From: Alphaproteobacteria bacterium
GTDB lineage: Bacteria > Pseudomonadota > Alphaproteobacteria > Reyranellales > Reyranellaceae
Direction of reading: 5' to 3'
Assembly (NCBI GenBank): GCA_017307275.1
Contig: JAFKFK010000054.1
Coordinates: 1 to 32,805 of the forward strand
Length of the DNA: 32,805 nucleotides
In this document: piece by piece, positions 16,501-25,094 of the stretch
Position numbering within the stretch: the stretch's first letter is position 1
How the letters are laid out: each line of letters starts with the position of its first letter
Made by a program: the position numbers and the translations under genes
Notes under the pieces: model-generated
What the model was told of the DNA's origin: nothing
Database searches by the model: none
What the model saw: only the letters and a program-made list of their open reading frames with translations

Positions 16501-19500
16501 GTCCGGTTCGATCGCGAAACGGGCATGGCCGAGTTCCTGTCGCGTCCACGCAACGCTGCTCCGGACTGGTCGATGAATGCGCGCGGCATCATCGGCCGTT
16601 CGCCGGCTGCCGACGGGAAGGTACCTGCCAAGGCCGACATGATGGGCACCGTGATCGTGCCGAAGGCCAAGGTCTACGACGTGTCGCGCGGACTGGGCTT
16701 CGACTACGGCCCGACTTTCCAGCGCATTCGCCATGTCTCCTTCCCGGAACCCAAGCTGGCCGTCGCGGCTCTCGAGCCCGAGGACACAACAGCACTTGGC
16801 GGTCGGGTGATCGACCTCACCGCCCTCGACTCGGCCTTCCATGCGCTGTTCGCGTCGGAAGAAGCCGGCGTCGCCGATATGCCGATGAAGCGCATGCTGC
16901 CGGTCCGCTTCGGCCGGGTGCGCGTCTTCGATCCGGGTGCCACGGCAACGCGTGCGATCGCGCGGACGCTACGCCAATCGCTGACGTCGATGCTTGTCGA
17001 CATCAACCTGCTGGACGAGACCGGCAAGGTTGTCGCCGTGGCCGAGTCGGTGCGGTTGATCGAGGCGCCCGTCGGGCTGGGCCCGGATCCGCGATCCTTC
17101 ACCTATCAGACGACCGCCTGGTCGCTGGAACGGGCCGGCAAGCCGTCGATCGCGCATTTCCGTAATGGCGATGCTGCCTCGCACGACGGCATGACCGATC
17201 CGGCTGCCCTCAGCGAGGCGCTGCTGCTGCTCGATGCCGGCTGCCTGCGCTCGGCCTGGAACGCCTTCCGCAATGGGCCTGCCGCGCAAGACCTGCGCAA
17301 CCTGCCGGCAGGACCGGAGGGCGATGCCGACTGGAGCGCTTATCTCTGCTCGGCACTCCTCTGGCATCTCGAAACCAAGAATTTGGTGCTCGACCAGCAG
17401 GGCGCTCCGGCATTGGCCGAGACTTGCGACCTGCCGTCCGTCGATTCGCTGGTGCGCTCGCTGCTTGCCCGCCATCCCACGATGGCGACCGAGGCAGCGA
17501 GCCTGTCGCGCCTTGGCGAAATCATGGAACGGGTCGTGGTCGGCGACGCTTCGGTGCAGGCCGAGCTTCAGTCTTCGCACTGGCGTCAGCTCGATACGGC
17601 GTCGCGACAGATCACACTGCTGCGCCGGGCCGTCTTTGAGGAACTCTTCCGTGCTGTCGCCGTACGGCCGGAAGGCCGGCTGCTGCGGTTGCTGCTGATC
17701 GGTGCCGAGCATGCGGTGCTCGCGGCCGAGTTGCTGCGTGGTGTCCCCGGACTCGACATCGTCATCACCGACCTCGATCCGGATCGTCTCGATCAGGCGC
17801 GCGCGGCGATGGACGACGACGCCCAGTATGTTCGTTGCGTTCCCTGGGCCGATCTCGAGACTTGGCCGGCCAGCACTTTCGACCTTGCCGCCGCTGTCGA
17901 TGCCCTGAGCGAGATCGCGGCCTCGGGTGATGGGCTCGACCGCTTGCAGCGTGTCCTGCGTCCTGCAGCACCGCTGCTGGCCGGAGAGCCGGCGCCCAGC
18001 CTCTTCTGGGATATCGTGCGCGGCATCCGTCCAAAATGGTGGGCACGCTCGGCTAATTCCTCGTTCCCCGTTGGTGCCCTGCTGACGGCGCGCGAATGGA
18101 CGGACGAACTGGAGAGCGCAGGCTTCAACACCGTCTCGGGCAAGCCGGTTCTCGGCGACGAGAGCATCGGCGTCATCGTCCACGGTACCGCCGGCGCCGC
18201 CGACAGTGCGAACGACCCCGTGTCGGACCAGCCTGTGTTCGCCTGGGAAGGCGACGATACGCCTAACCGCAAGGCGCTGCAGACGGCGCTGCCAAACGCC
18301 AGCATCGGCGCACCTGAGACGGCGACGACTGATGTGGCCTGGATCATCGACGCCGGCAGAGCCGGCGCGACCGTGCCGCAAATGAGTGCCTTGCTGTCGC
18401 GCATGGCCGACCGTTGCCGGCGTTTGGGCGCAGCACCGACGCGCCTCTGGATGGTGATCGACTTCGGCGAAAAGGCGCCGGGACATTCTCCTCTGGAGAA
18501 TCCGCTTTGGTGTGCCCTCACGGCAGCGATGCGCGTTGCGCAGAACGAATACGCCGCGCTCGAAATCCATTGCCTCGGCCTGACTGGCACGCCGGCATCG
18601 GCCACCCTGCGGCGAGCAGCAGAGGAAATGGCCGCGCCGACCGACGAACGCGAGGTCTATTTCCACGGCCAGGACCGCTTGGTCTTTCGCCTCACGCGCG
18701 GTGCCGCACCGCCCGTCCAGCCGCCAGAGCGTGGCGACGATGTTGCGCTGAAGCTGATCCCACGCTCGAGCTCGAACCGGGGTGCGCTTGCCTGGTCGGC
18801 TACGCCGCGACCCGTTCCGGGCCCCGGCGAAGTCGAAATCGAAGTGGCGGCAACCGGGCTCAATTTCCGCGACGTCATGTGGAACCTCGGCCTCCTGCCG
18901 GAAGAAGCGCTTGAGGATGGCTATGCCGGCCCTGCGCTCGGCATGGAATGCGCCGGCACGGTCAGCGCGGTGGGGCCCGAGATCCTGGAATACGAAGTGG
19001 GCGACAGGGTCGTTGCCTTCGTGTCCGGCGGCTTCGCGAGCCATGTCGTGACGCCGGCCTTCTCCGTCAGCCCCCTGCCCGGCAACCTCACCTTCGAGGC
19101 CGCGGCGACTTTGCCCGTCGCCTTCCTCACCGCCTACTACTCGCTCGTTCACCTCGCCGGCCTCAAGCAGGGCGAGACCGTGCTGGTCCATGGCGGCGCC
19201 GGCGCCGTTGGCCTGGCTGCCCTGCAGGTCGCGCGGTTCTGCGGCGCCAAGGTCATCGCCACGGCGGGCAGCGACGAGAAGCGGGCGCTGCTGCGCGATC
19301 TCGGCGCCGATGTCGTGCTGAACTCCCGCTCGCTCACCTTCGCGGACGAAGTTTCGACCCACACGAATGGCCGTGGCGTCGACATCGTCCTGAACTCGCT
19401 GGCCGGCGAAGCGATGATCCGCTCGATGGACTGCCTCAGGCCGTTCGGCCGGTTCATCGAACTGGGCAAGCGCGACTTCTACGCCAACACGCATCTCGGC

Positions 19501-21012
19501 CTGCGGCCGTTCCGTCGCAATCTCAGCTACTTCGGCGTCGATATCGACCAGCTCATCATCGAACACCGCGACCTGACACAGCGGCTGTTCAGCGAACTGA
19601 TCGAGCTGTTCGCGACCGGCGAGTTCCAGCCTTTGCCGCATCGCGTGTTCGGAGGTGAGCGTCTCGGCGACGCCTTCCGGCTGATGCAGCGTGCCGGGCA
19701 CATCGGCAAGATCGTCGTGACGCCTGCCCGGCAGGCAAGCGAGGACAGCCGCGTGACGGGGACGTTCCCGGTCGACCCCGAGGGCGCTCACCTGGTGATT
19801 GGCGGAACCAGCGGCTTCGGACTGGCGACTGCCGAGTGGCTGGCCGAGCGCGGTGCGCGCCATCTCGTGCTGGCGAGCCGGTCCGGCCAACTGGCTGACG
19901 GCGCCGCGGCCCGCGTCGAAGCGCTGCGGCGTAGCGGCATCGAGGTCAGGACGGTCGCGCTCGACGTCACCGACGCCGGCCCCCTGCAGCGTGGTGTCAA
20001 GAGCATCGCCGGCCATCGGCCGCTCAAGGGCATCGTCCATGCTGCGATGGTGCTCGACGATCGCCTGATCGACGGCATGGATCAGGAAGCGATCACCAAG
20101 GTGCTGCAGCCAAAGATGGGCGGCGCCCTCAACATCGAGGTGCTGGCCTCCGAGCTCAAAGCATCGGGACAGAAGCTCGACTATCTGCTGCTCTACTCGT
20201 CGGCGACGACCCTGCTGGGCAATCCCGGCCAGTTCAACTATGTCGCCGCCAACGGCTTCCTCGAAGGACTGGCCCGCCAGGCCCAGCAACGCGGCCTTCC
20301 TGCGCTGGCCGTCGCCTGGGGTGGTATCGAAGACACCGGCTATCTCGCCCGCAACATCTCGGCCAATACGAGCCTCAAGAAGCGTTTCGCCTCGAGCCTG
20401 ATCGCATCGCGCCCCGCTCTCGATGCGCTCGACCTGGCCTTCGATACCGAGGGCCAGCCGGCGATGGCCTTCCTCTCGATCGGCCGCATCGACTGGGGCA
20501 TGGCCAAGCGCGAGCTGGCGGTAACGCGCGCGCCGATGTTCGGTGCCGTGGTCCCGGCGGCCGGTACCCGCCAGACCACGGACTCGGCGGCGACACTCGA
20601 GAAGCTGCGCGGCATGACGGTCGATCAGGCGAGCGAAGCGCTTCTGGAGATCATCGTCGAGGAGATCGCCCGTGTCCTGCGCCTGCCGCCGAAAGAGGTC
20701 GACCGGCACCGTGCCCTGGCCGAAATCGGCATGGATTCGCTGATGATGCTGGAGCTGCGGACCACCGTCGAAGAGTCGCTGCAGGTCGACCTGCCCATCA
20801 TGTCGCTGGCCAACGGCATCACGCCGGTGGACGTCGCCCGACGGATCGCTACCCTGGTCGTGGGCGATGGCCCCAAGGAAGCGATGCCGGGCCAGCTCGC
20901 CGCCCTCTCGGCGAGCCATGTCGCGGCCGAGGCCGAATCGACAGATGTTGCTGATCGACAGGCTGCAGTCCGTGCCGTGCTCGATCGCTCGCGTAACGTG
21001 GAAGGACTCTGA
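13573..21012 (+). CDS. rkpA: RkpA-type iterative, fully reducing type I synthase (KS-AT-DH-degenerate MT-ER-KR-ACP)
   Basis: This 2479-residue protein assembles an acyl chain on its own ACP. Domains in order are as follows. KS, about 5-430: C175 in DTACSSSL, H310 in VEAHGTGT, H348 in NIGHLE. AT, about 525-830: S621 in GHSVGE and YPFH at 722-725, the pattern of malonyl-CoA selectors. DH, about 890-1170: HKVGGLSVFP with H924, and D1086. A methyltransferase-like region, about 1290-1540, lacks a proper SAM motif (LLLIGAEHAVL near 1373). ER, about 1760-2060: GGAGAVG at 1874-1880. KR, about 2070-2330: GGTSGFG at 2077-2083, S2209/S2210, Y2223. ACP, about 2350-2440: S2389 in GMDSL. All reductive sites look intact, so a saturated, unbranched chain is predicted. 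Size, order and the adjacent RkpG-like gene match RkpA of the S. meliloti K-antigen region. The ATG at 13573 lies 14 bases after a G-run; the ribosome site is weak. Confidence 0.93.
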   Translation: MTVHDEVAIVGYAGRLPGAKNAEGFWRLLRDNRSAISWITPDRFPTASYYHPSTDQPGRAYTFAAGLIDDVWGFDASAFGMSPREAEQVDPQQRHLLEVTHDALAHAGIRPSKIAGTHTGVYVGASSVDYGARFFADPSAADVHMMTGNTLSIVSNRLSYSLDLHGPSFTVDTACSSSLVALSLAADAIRNGTVETAIVGGVNLLLSPFSFVGFSRASMLSPTGRCRPFDAAADGYVRAEGAVVLVLQSIATARKARNRIHATIVGSAIGQDGRTTGLSLPSAESQRRLLEQVYGEFGVDPSDLAFVEAHGTGTQAGDPLEADALGKGLAQRRSQPLPIGSVKSNIGHLEPASGLAGVLKSILALNRGVLPGTLHQVSPNENIPLDELNLKVIGQNWSLPERRGPSLAGVNSFGFGGTNAHVILRGEDTSVSVAHPRTEAGPPPLLLSAHSAEALPELASAFVEQWPSDKRLSGDFIGAAAHLRDPLPHRLIVRGKTAEETKHHLEQFAQGEASPAILSGQALGTNLPVAYIFSGNGSQWVGMGRTAWHANPRFREALKEVDGHISRRQKESLVDLLFADDLAQKLRQATYAQPLLLALQIATVRSFEALGVTPVATMGHSVGEIAAAWCAGALSLDQAIDVVIARSRHQESVRHSGAMAALMLGERDARRFLASANVPGVDIAAINSWRSVTVSGPVKQIDMMLTAASDLRIGARRLDLDYPFHSALVDPVRAPLLRELKGLKPLSARRRFVSTVTGSFADRDMLGPEHWWLNVREPVHFEAGLNCLLKEGLRLFVEIGPKPILGSYLRDTMREANVRGAVVESLTESLEQDNSDPVERAVSRLVLLGGQVDAQRFFGPPPVTALPLPAYPWRHSQFKVRSTSEATNTFAGPSHALLGSRLRQDGSAWFSTIDPALFPWMADHKVGGLSVFPAAGYVEVMLAVARELYPEGAIELRDFDIVRPLVFDGAASFETSVRFDRETGMAEFLSRPRNAAPDWSMNARGIIGRSPAADGKVPAKADMMGTVIVPKAKVYDVSRGLGFDYGPTFQRIRHVSFPEPKLAVAALEPEDTTALGGRVIDLTALDSAFHALFASEEAGVADMPMKRMLPVRFGRVRVFDPGATATRAIARTLRQSLTSMLVDINLLDETGKVVAVAESVRLIEAPVGLGPDPRSFTYQTTAWSLERAGKPSIAHFRNGDAASHDGMTDPAALSEALLLLDAGCLRSAWNAFRNGPAAQDLRNLPAGPEGDADWSAYLCSALLWHLETKNLVLDQQGAPALAETCDLPSVDSLVRSLLARHPTMATEAASLSRLGEIMERVVVGDASVQAELQSSHWRQLDTASRQITLLRRAVFEELFRAVAVRPEGRLLRLLLIGAEHAVLAAELLRGVPGLDIVITDLDPDRLDQARAAMDDDAQYVRCVPWADLETWPASTFDLAAAVDALSEIAASGDGLDRLQRVLRPAAPLLAGEPAPSLFWDIVRGIRPKWWARSANSSFPVGALLTAREWTDELESAGFNTVSGKPVLGDESIGVIVHGTAGAADSANDPVSDQPVFAWEGDDTPNRKALQTALPNASIGAPETATTDVAWIIDAGRAGATVPQMSALLSRMADRCRRLGAAPTRLWMVIDFGEKAPGHSPLENPLWCALTAAMRVAQNEYAALEIHCLGLTGTPASATLRRAAEEMAAPTDEREVYFHGQDRLVFRLTRGAAPPVQPPERGDDVALKLIPRSSSNRGALAWSATPRPVPGPGEVEIEVAATGLNFRDVMWNLGLLPEEALEDGYAGPALGMECAGTVSAVGPEILEYEVGDRVVAFVSGGFASHVVTPAFSVSPLPGNLTFEAAATLPVAFLTAYYSLVHLAGLKQGETVLVHGGAGAVGLAALQVARFCGAKVIATAGSDEKRALLRDLGADVVLNSRSLTFADEVSTHTNGRGVDIVLNSLAGEAMIRSMDCLRPFGRFIELGKRDFYANTHLGLRPFRRNLSYFGVDIDQLIIEHRDLTQRLFSELIELFATGEFQPLPHRVFGGERLGDAFRLMQRAGHIGKIVVTPARQASEDSRVTGTFPVDPEGAHLVIGGTSGFGLATAEWLAERGARHLVLASRSGQLADGAAARVEALRRSGIEVRTVALDVTDAGPLQRGVKSIAGHRPLKGIVHAAMVLDDRLIDGMDQEAITKVLQPKMGGALNIEVLASELKASGQKLDYLLLYSSATTLLGNPGQFNYVAANGFLEGLARQAQQRGLPALAVAWGGIEDTGYLARNISANTSLKKRFASSLIASRPALDALDLAFDTEGQPAMAFLSIGRIDWGMAKRELAVTRAPMFGAVVPAAGTRQTTDSAATLEKLRGMTVDQASEALLEIIVEEIARVLRLPPKEVDRHRALAEIGMDSLMMLELRTTVEESLQVDLPIMSLANGITPVDVARRIATLVVGDGPKEAMPGQLAALSASHVAAEAESTDVADRQAAVRAVLDRSRNVEGL

Positions 21013-22385
21013 TGACCGAAGGCGTCCGCCCTCCCGACGAAGCCCTCGATGTCGTGAATCGTGTCCGCCAGGCGCTCGCCCAACCTTCGGCGGGTGCCGA
21101 GCGTGCACCGCTCCGCCCCGCGCAGGTGGCCGCGGCGGAAGAGCGGCGGCGTTTCGATTTCGGCACCCTGCCGGAATACGAAGTGCTGAAGCTGCAGAAG
21201 GCTGCAGGCGAGATCGCCGGAATCGAGAACCCCTTCTATCGTCTCCATGACGGGCGCGCCGCCGAGACGACATCGGTGGAAGGCCGCGAAGTCATCAACT
21301 TCTCGTCCTACGACTATCTCGGCCTGAACGGCCATCCCGACGTGGGCGCCGCGGCAAAGGCTGCGATCGACAAGTTCGGCACCTCGGTCGGCGCGAGCCG
21401 GCTGACGGCGGGCGAGCGGCAGGTTCATCGCGACCTCGAAGCTTTGCTGGCCGAACTGCACGGCGTCGAGGATTCACTTTCCTTCGTCAGCGGCCATGCC
21501 ACCAACGTCTCGGTGATCGGCGGCCTGCTGGGGCCAGACGACCTGCTGGTCAGCGACGCGCTGATCCACAACAGCGTCGTAGAGGGCGCCAAGCTCTCGG
21601 GTGCCAAGCGCATCCTCTGCCCGCACGGCGATGTCGAGGCCATTGAGCGGGCGTTGCGCCTCAATCGTCGGCGCCACCGGCGTACGCTGATCATCGTCGA
21701 AGGCCTTTACAGCATGGACGGCGACGTGCCCGATCTCGCCGCCCTCGTCCGCCTGAAGCGGCGCTACGATGCCTGGCTGATGGTCGACGAGGCCCATTCG
21801 GTCGGCGTACTGGGCGCCACCGGTCGCGGCATCGCCGAAGAGCAGGGCGTCGATCCTGCCGACGTCGATATCTGGATGGGCACGCTCAGCAAGGCGCTGG
21901 CTTCGACCGGCGGCTATGTCGCCGGCAGCCGCAAGCTGATCGAGCTGCTGAAGTACACCTCGCCGGGCTTCGTCTACAGCGTCGGGGGCTGCCCCTCCGT
22001 GGCCGCCGCCGCGAGTGCCGCCATCGAAGTGATGCGCCGCGAGCCCTGGCGCCTGGAGAAGCTGCGGCAGAACGGCCGGGCTTTCGTGGCTGGAGCCAAG
22101 GCGCGCGGCCTCGATATCGGGCTCAGCATCGGCGCTTCGGTCGTCCCGATCATCGTCGGCAATTCGCCGAATGCCGTGATCCTGTCGCATCGGCTGATGG
22201 CGCGTGGCTACAACGTCATTCCGATCATCTTCCCGGGTGTTGCCGAGAATCAATCGCGCCTCAGGTTCTTCATCACCAGCCGCCACACGCCGGAGCATAT
22301 CGACGGCGTGCTCGATGCGATTGCCGAGGAGCTGCCGGAAATCCGCAAGGCGCCGTCGTTCATCAACGTGGTCGCCGGCCGCTAG
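21012..22385 (+). CDS. rkpG: RkpG-type alpha-oxoamine synthase (PLP-dependent)
   Basis: This enzyme condenses an acyl thioester with an amino acid, releasing CO2 and giving an alpha-aminoketone. It is related to serine palmitoyltransferase, 8-amino-7-oxononanoate synthase and 2-amino-3-ketobutyrate CoA ligase. The PLP lysine is K294 in GTLSKALASTGGY. D259 and H262 lie in MVDEAHSVGVLG, and the substrate loop SYDYLGLNGHP and SGHATNVSV are present. An N-terminal extension of roughly 95 residues precedes the catalytic core and may dock the RkpA ACP. The ATG shares its A with the rkpA stop (TGATG), so translation is coupled and the acyl donor is almost certainly the RkpA chain. The amino acid (serine, alanine or glycine) cannot be read from the sequence. 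Such an aminoketone would be a sphingoid-like lipid for capsule anchoring. Confidence 0.92.
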   Translation: MTEGVRPPDEALDVVNRVRQALAQPSAGAERAPLRPAQVAAAEERRRFDFGTLPEYEVLKLQKAAGEIAGIENPFYRLHDGRAAETTSVEGREVINFSSYDYLGLNGHPDVGAAAKAAIDKFGTSVGASRLTAGERQVHRDLEALLAELHGVEDSLSFVSGHATNVSVIGGLLGPDDLLVSDALIHNSVVEGAKLSGAKRILCPHGDVEAIERALRLNRRRHRRTLIIVEGLYSMDGDVPDLAALVRLKRRYDAWLMVDEAHSVGVLGATGRGIAEEQGVDPADVDIWMGTLSKALASTGGYVAGSRKLIELLKYTSPGFVYSVGGCPSVAAAASAAIEVMRREPWRLEKLRQNGRAFVAGAKARGLDIGLSIGASVVPIIVGNSPNAVILSHRLMARGYNVIPIIFPGVAENQSRLRFFITSRHTPEHIDGVLDAIAEELPEIRKAPSFINVVAGR

Positions 22386-22394
22386 CTTCAGGCC

Positions 22395-24953
22395 CTAGGC
22401 GACCAGCAATCCATCCGTGTCGGTCGTGATGCGGATCACGACATCCTGGAAGTCGTTGTCGCCGGTCGCGCGGGCCAGGTCCTCGAAGCCTATCAAGAGC
22501 TCGCGGCCTCCCGACGCAGTGCCGGACAGGACCTGATTGGCACCGCCTGGATTGAGCGTCGAGAAGGAATGGAAGACTGGAGCGCCATTCAACTGGCCTA
22601 GCGAAGCGCTGTGGAGTACCAGCGGCAGGCCGGTGTCTACGTCGGCTACCACGCTGGTACCTGGAACGACGAACGACAGATCGTTGGGCAGATTGCCGTA
22701 GAGGCCGAACCCGTTCTGGACCAGGAAGAAGCCGATCCTCTGATTATCGGCCGGCACTCCCAGGTCGACTATCGTGGCCTCATCCGTCGCCAGAGTGTTG
22801 GCAAACAGGATTCGGACGTCGGAGATCGCACCGTCCTCCGCCACTTTGTAGGCGCCGAGCGTGTTACGATAGCCGGAGACAGCAGACTCCAGCTCCACAC
22901 CGAACTGGGTCGAACCGTCACCGGTGAGGAAGGCCTCGTCGACAATGCCATTGATCAAGGCCGGATCGACACCAACGCCTTCCTGTAAGATGGGCAGAAC
23001 GTGCTCTGCGGGAGGCTGTGCCCCGGTCAGGCCTTCGAAGCCCTTCACTTCGAGCGTGGGTCCGGCAATGACCTTGCCGTCGCCCAAGAGGCCGACCAGC
23101 CCGAGTCCCTGCAGGTTCGCCAGCGCCGTCGGATCGGCGCCGGGGCCTGTGTAGTTGATGGTATTGTCGATGAGCATAGCCTGCCCCTGCAGCCAGGCCT
23201 CAATGCCATAGGCTTGCGCGCCAGAGGTGACGAAGCTGTTGCCGATGAAGTTGCCGTAGTTCTGGAACGCGACGCCGGCGCCCTGGTTGTCCTCGAATCG
23301 ACTGTCGGCAACGGACGTGATGCCGTAGGGTGCCGCGATGCCGGGTCCGAGGTTCGACGAGAAGGAAGCGCCATCGACACTGAGGTCGCGCGCCCCATTG
23401 TCGAGGATGATGCCGGCAACGCCGTTGTCCTGAGCACCGCCACCGTACCAGCGCAACGCACTCGCCAGACCGGCGGAAGGGCTATGGGCAAAGCGCGCGC
23501 CGCCTTCGGCATTGCCGGTCATCCACGAGTTGGACACCATGCCCTCGAACACACTGCCAATGACGTCGAGGCCGATGCCACCGACATCGCGGATGTCCAC
23601 GTCGCTGACAGTCCAGTTGTAGAGCCAGCGATCATTGCCGTCGGCCACGATCTTGATGCCGGCGCCTTCCTGGCCATTACCTTGAATGGTGAAGTTCGAC
23701 AGGGTCAGATAACGCAGATCGACACCCTGGCCGACATTGATCTGGATGACCGGCGAGCCGTCGGAGATCTGCGAGACGATCGTGGCCCCGCCCAGGTCGA
23801 TGCCCTTGGGGGTCGCGGAGCTGCTGTCGATATTGATGACGATGGGCGAGCTGACGACGAAGGTGTCGGCCGGCAGATGAGCAAAGTGCCCCTCAGTCAG
23901 GGCTGCCCTCATTGTCTCTTCCAGTTCGCCACTGCCGTTGCTGTCGGCAACCGGTGCGGTCGTCTCGGAGGTCACCGGGGCCAGCGCCGGCATGGCGACA
24001 TCGAGCTTGCTCACCACCACCTGCTCCGAGAGATCCGTCGAGCCGTTCACGGTGACCCCTTCGCCAGTCACTACCGTGCCGCCGCCTAAAGAAAGAGTGC
24101 CTGTCCCCTGGATATCGGCCAGCAGGGTATTGTTCTCGCCCGGGCCGTAATACTCGCTGTCGCTGCCGAGGATGCTCGCCTCGCCCGACAGGACGCCGCT
24201 GATGCCAACGGTCTGAGGGCCATAGGTCGAGAACGTGTTGGCCCAGAAATCGCCGTAGCCGTTGAAGGTGATCGCGGCGCCGTCGTTGTTCTCGAAGCCA
24301 CTGGAGGTGACCAGCGTGATGCCCGAGGGAGCGATAATGCCGGGACAGCGATTCTCCACGAAGTAGGCGCCATTTACCGACACATCCTGGGCGCCTTCGT
24401 CGAGGACCAGGCCGCCAACATCGTTCCTGCGGAAGCCGCCGCCCAACCATTCGATGTCGCTCACCACCCCGCCATTCATGCCGTTGGCGAAGCGCGCCCC
24501 GCCGCCGGCATTGTCGTGCATCCAGGCATTGAACACGGTGCCGTTCGTGACGTGACCGACGATGTCGAGGCCCGCACCTCCTACATGCTGGACGGTGACG
24601 TCGCGCACGCTCCAATCATGGATATGCCGGTCTGCGCCATCGGCGGCGATCCTGATGCCGGCCCCTTCGCCACCGCTCCCATAGATCGAAAAGTTGGACA
24701 GCGTGAGATTTGTGAGATCGACGCCGGGCGCTGCGTTGATCTGGATGACAGGCGCACCGCCGGTAATGCTGGAGATGATCGCAGCACCACCGAGATCGAC
24801 ACCCATCGGTCCCTGAAAGCTGTTCGTGACATCGATCACGATCGGTTCGGAGACGGTGAAAGTACGCTTGTTGGTGTTTGCGACATAGCCGCCGGCGAAA
24901 GCAGCTTGAAGCAACGAGGCGAGTTCGTTCGACGTGCTGTCTGTCGTATCCAT
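22395..24953 (-). CDS. Tandem-duplicated right-handed beta-helix protein with C-terminal DUF4114-like domain
   Basis: The 852 residues are two copies of a beta-helix unit of about 330 residues (about 10-320 and 343-650), followed by a DUF4114-like domain (about 680-850, FGVELESAVSGYRN, IGFFLVQNG, GRELLIGFEDL, DNDFQDVVIRI). The copies share PIVI(D/N), (V/I)DLGGA, PVIQIN, VDL--LTLSNF-I-G, EGAGI(R/K)I, GGARFA and LD-GA-D-SV-GA. The fold is that of pectate lyases and polysaccharide epimerases, but I cannot name catalytic residues. There is no N-terminal signal peptide. Asp/Gly-rich secreted proteins with DUF4114 often leave by type I secretion, which is only a possibility here. It is convergent with rkpG, ten bases from its stop. 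A role in trimming, epimerising or holding the exported polysaccharide is inferred from the fold and place. Confidence 0.8.
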   Translation of the reverse strand: MDTTDSTSNELASLLQAAFAGGYVANTNKRTFTVSEPIVIDVTNSFQGPMGVDLGGAAIISSITGGAPVIQINAAPGVDLTNLTLSNFSIYGSGGEGAGIRIAADGADRHIHDWSVRDVTVQHVGGAGLDIVGHVTNGTVFNAWMHDNAGGGARFANGMNGGVVSDIEWLGGGFRRNDVGGLVLDEGAQDVSVNGAYFVENRCPGIIAPSGITLVTSSGFENNDGAAITFNGYGDFWANTFSTYGPQTVGISGVLSGEASILGSDSEYYGPGENNTLLADIQGTGTLSLGGGTVVTGEGVTVNGSTDLSEQVVVSKLDVAMPALAPVTSETTAPVADSNGSGELEETMRAALTEGHFAHLPADTFVVSSPIVINIDSSSATPKGIDLGGATIVSQISDGSPVIQINVGQGVDLRYLTLSNFTIQGNGQEGAGIKIVADGNDRWLYNWTVSDVDIRDVGGIGLDVIGSVFEGMVSNSWMTGNAEGGARFAHSPSAGLASALRWYGGGAQDNGVAGIILDNGARDLSVDGASFSSNLGPGIAAPYGITSVADSRFEDNQGAGVAFQNYGNFIGNSFVTSGAQAYGIEAWLQGQAMLIDNTINYTGPGADPTALANLQGLGLVGLLGDGKVIAGPTLEVKGFEGLTGAQPPAEHVLPILQEGVGVDPALINGIVDEAFLTGDGSTQFGVELESAVSGYRNTLGAYKVAEDGAISDVRILFANTLATDEATIVDLGVPADNQRIGFFLVQNGFGLYGNLPNDLSFVVPGTSVVADVDTGLPLVLHSASLGQLNGAPVFHSFSTLNPGGANQVLSGTASGGRELLIGFEDLARATGDNDFQDVVIRITTDTDGLLVA

Positions 24954-25053
24954 GGACAGACTTTGCCCAACTCAAAGAACTTTTCACGACTCGTTGAGGC
25001 ATACCTCGCTGCAGCTCTTCACACCTTCGCCACAGTGAGGTAACGCGCGCAGC

Positions 25054-25069
25054 ACGATCGCGAGATCGT
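25054..25069. repeat. Short hairpin between the beta-hydroxylase and beta-helix genes
   Basis: ACGATC (25054-25059) and GATCGT (25064-25069) can pair over a GCGA loop. It lies between the minus-strand hydroxylase gene and the minus-strand beta-helix gene. No T-run follows on the minus strand, so a terminator is not established. It may be a regulatory dyad. Confidence 0.3.
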
Positions 25070-25094
25070 TGTGTCCTTGTGGTGACAAGAGCGA

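Noticed and set aside
13522..16842. Very long minus-strand open frame opposite the first half of rkpA
   Set aside because: It is a shadow of the GC-rich codon pattern of rkpA. The translated sequence is low-complexity, rich in Arg, Gly and Ala, with no domain, while the plus strand shows complete KS, AT and DH motifs.
16969..21273. Very long minus-strand open frame opposite the second half of rkpA and the start of rkpG
   Set aside because: Same reason: the plus strand carries intact ER, KR, ACP and synthase motifs, and the antisense product has no family likeness.
21012..22385. Threonine-catabolism enzyme (2-amino-3-ketobutyrate CoA ligase) as the identity of the oxoamine synthase
   Set aside because: The core is related, but the gene overlaps the rkpA stop, has a long N-terminal extension and has no threonine dehydrogenase next to it. 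Coupling to the RkpA chain is a better fit.
13573..22385. Secondary-metabolite polyketide cluster (antibiotic type)
   Set aside because: There is a single iterative reducing module with no thioesterase, tailoring cassette or resistance gene, and it is set among capsule export and glycosyltransferase genes. An RkpA-type lipid role explains it.
23001..24089. Plus-strand open frame opposite the beta-helix gene
   Set aside because: The minus-strand product shows a regular internal repeat and a DUF4114-like end; the plus-strand frame is a by-product.
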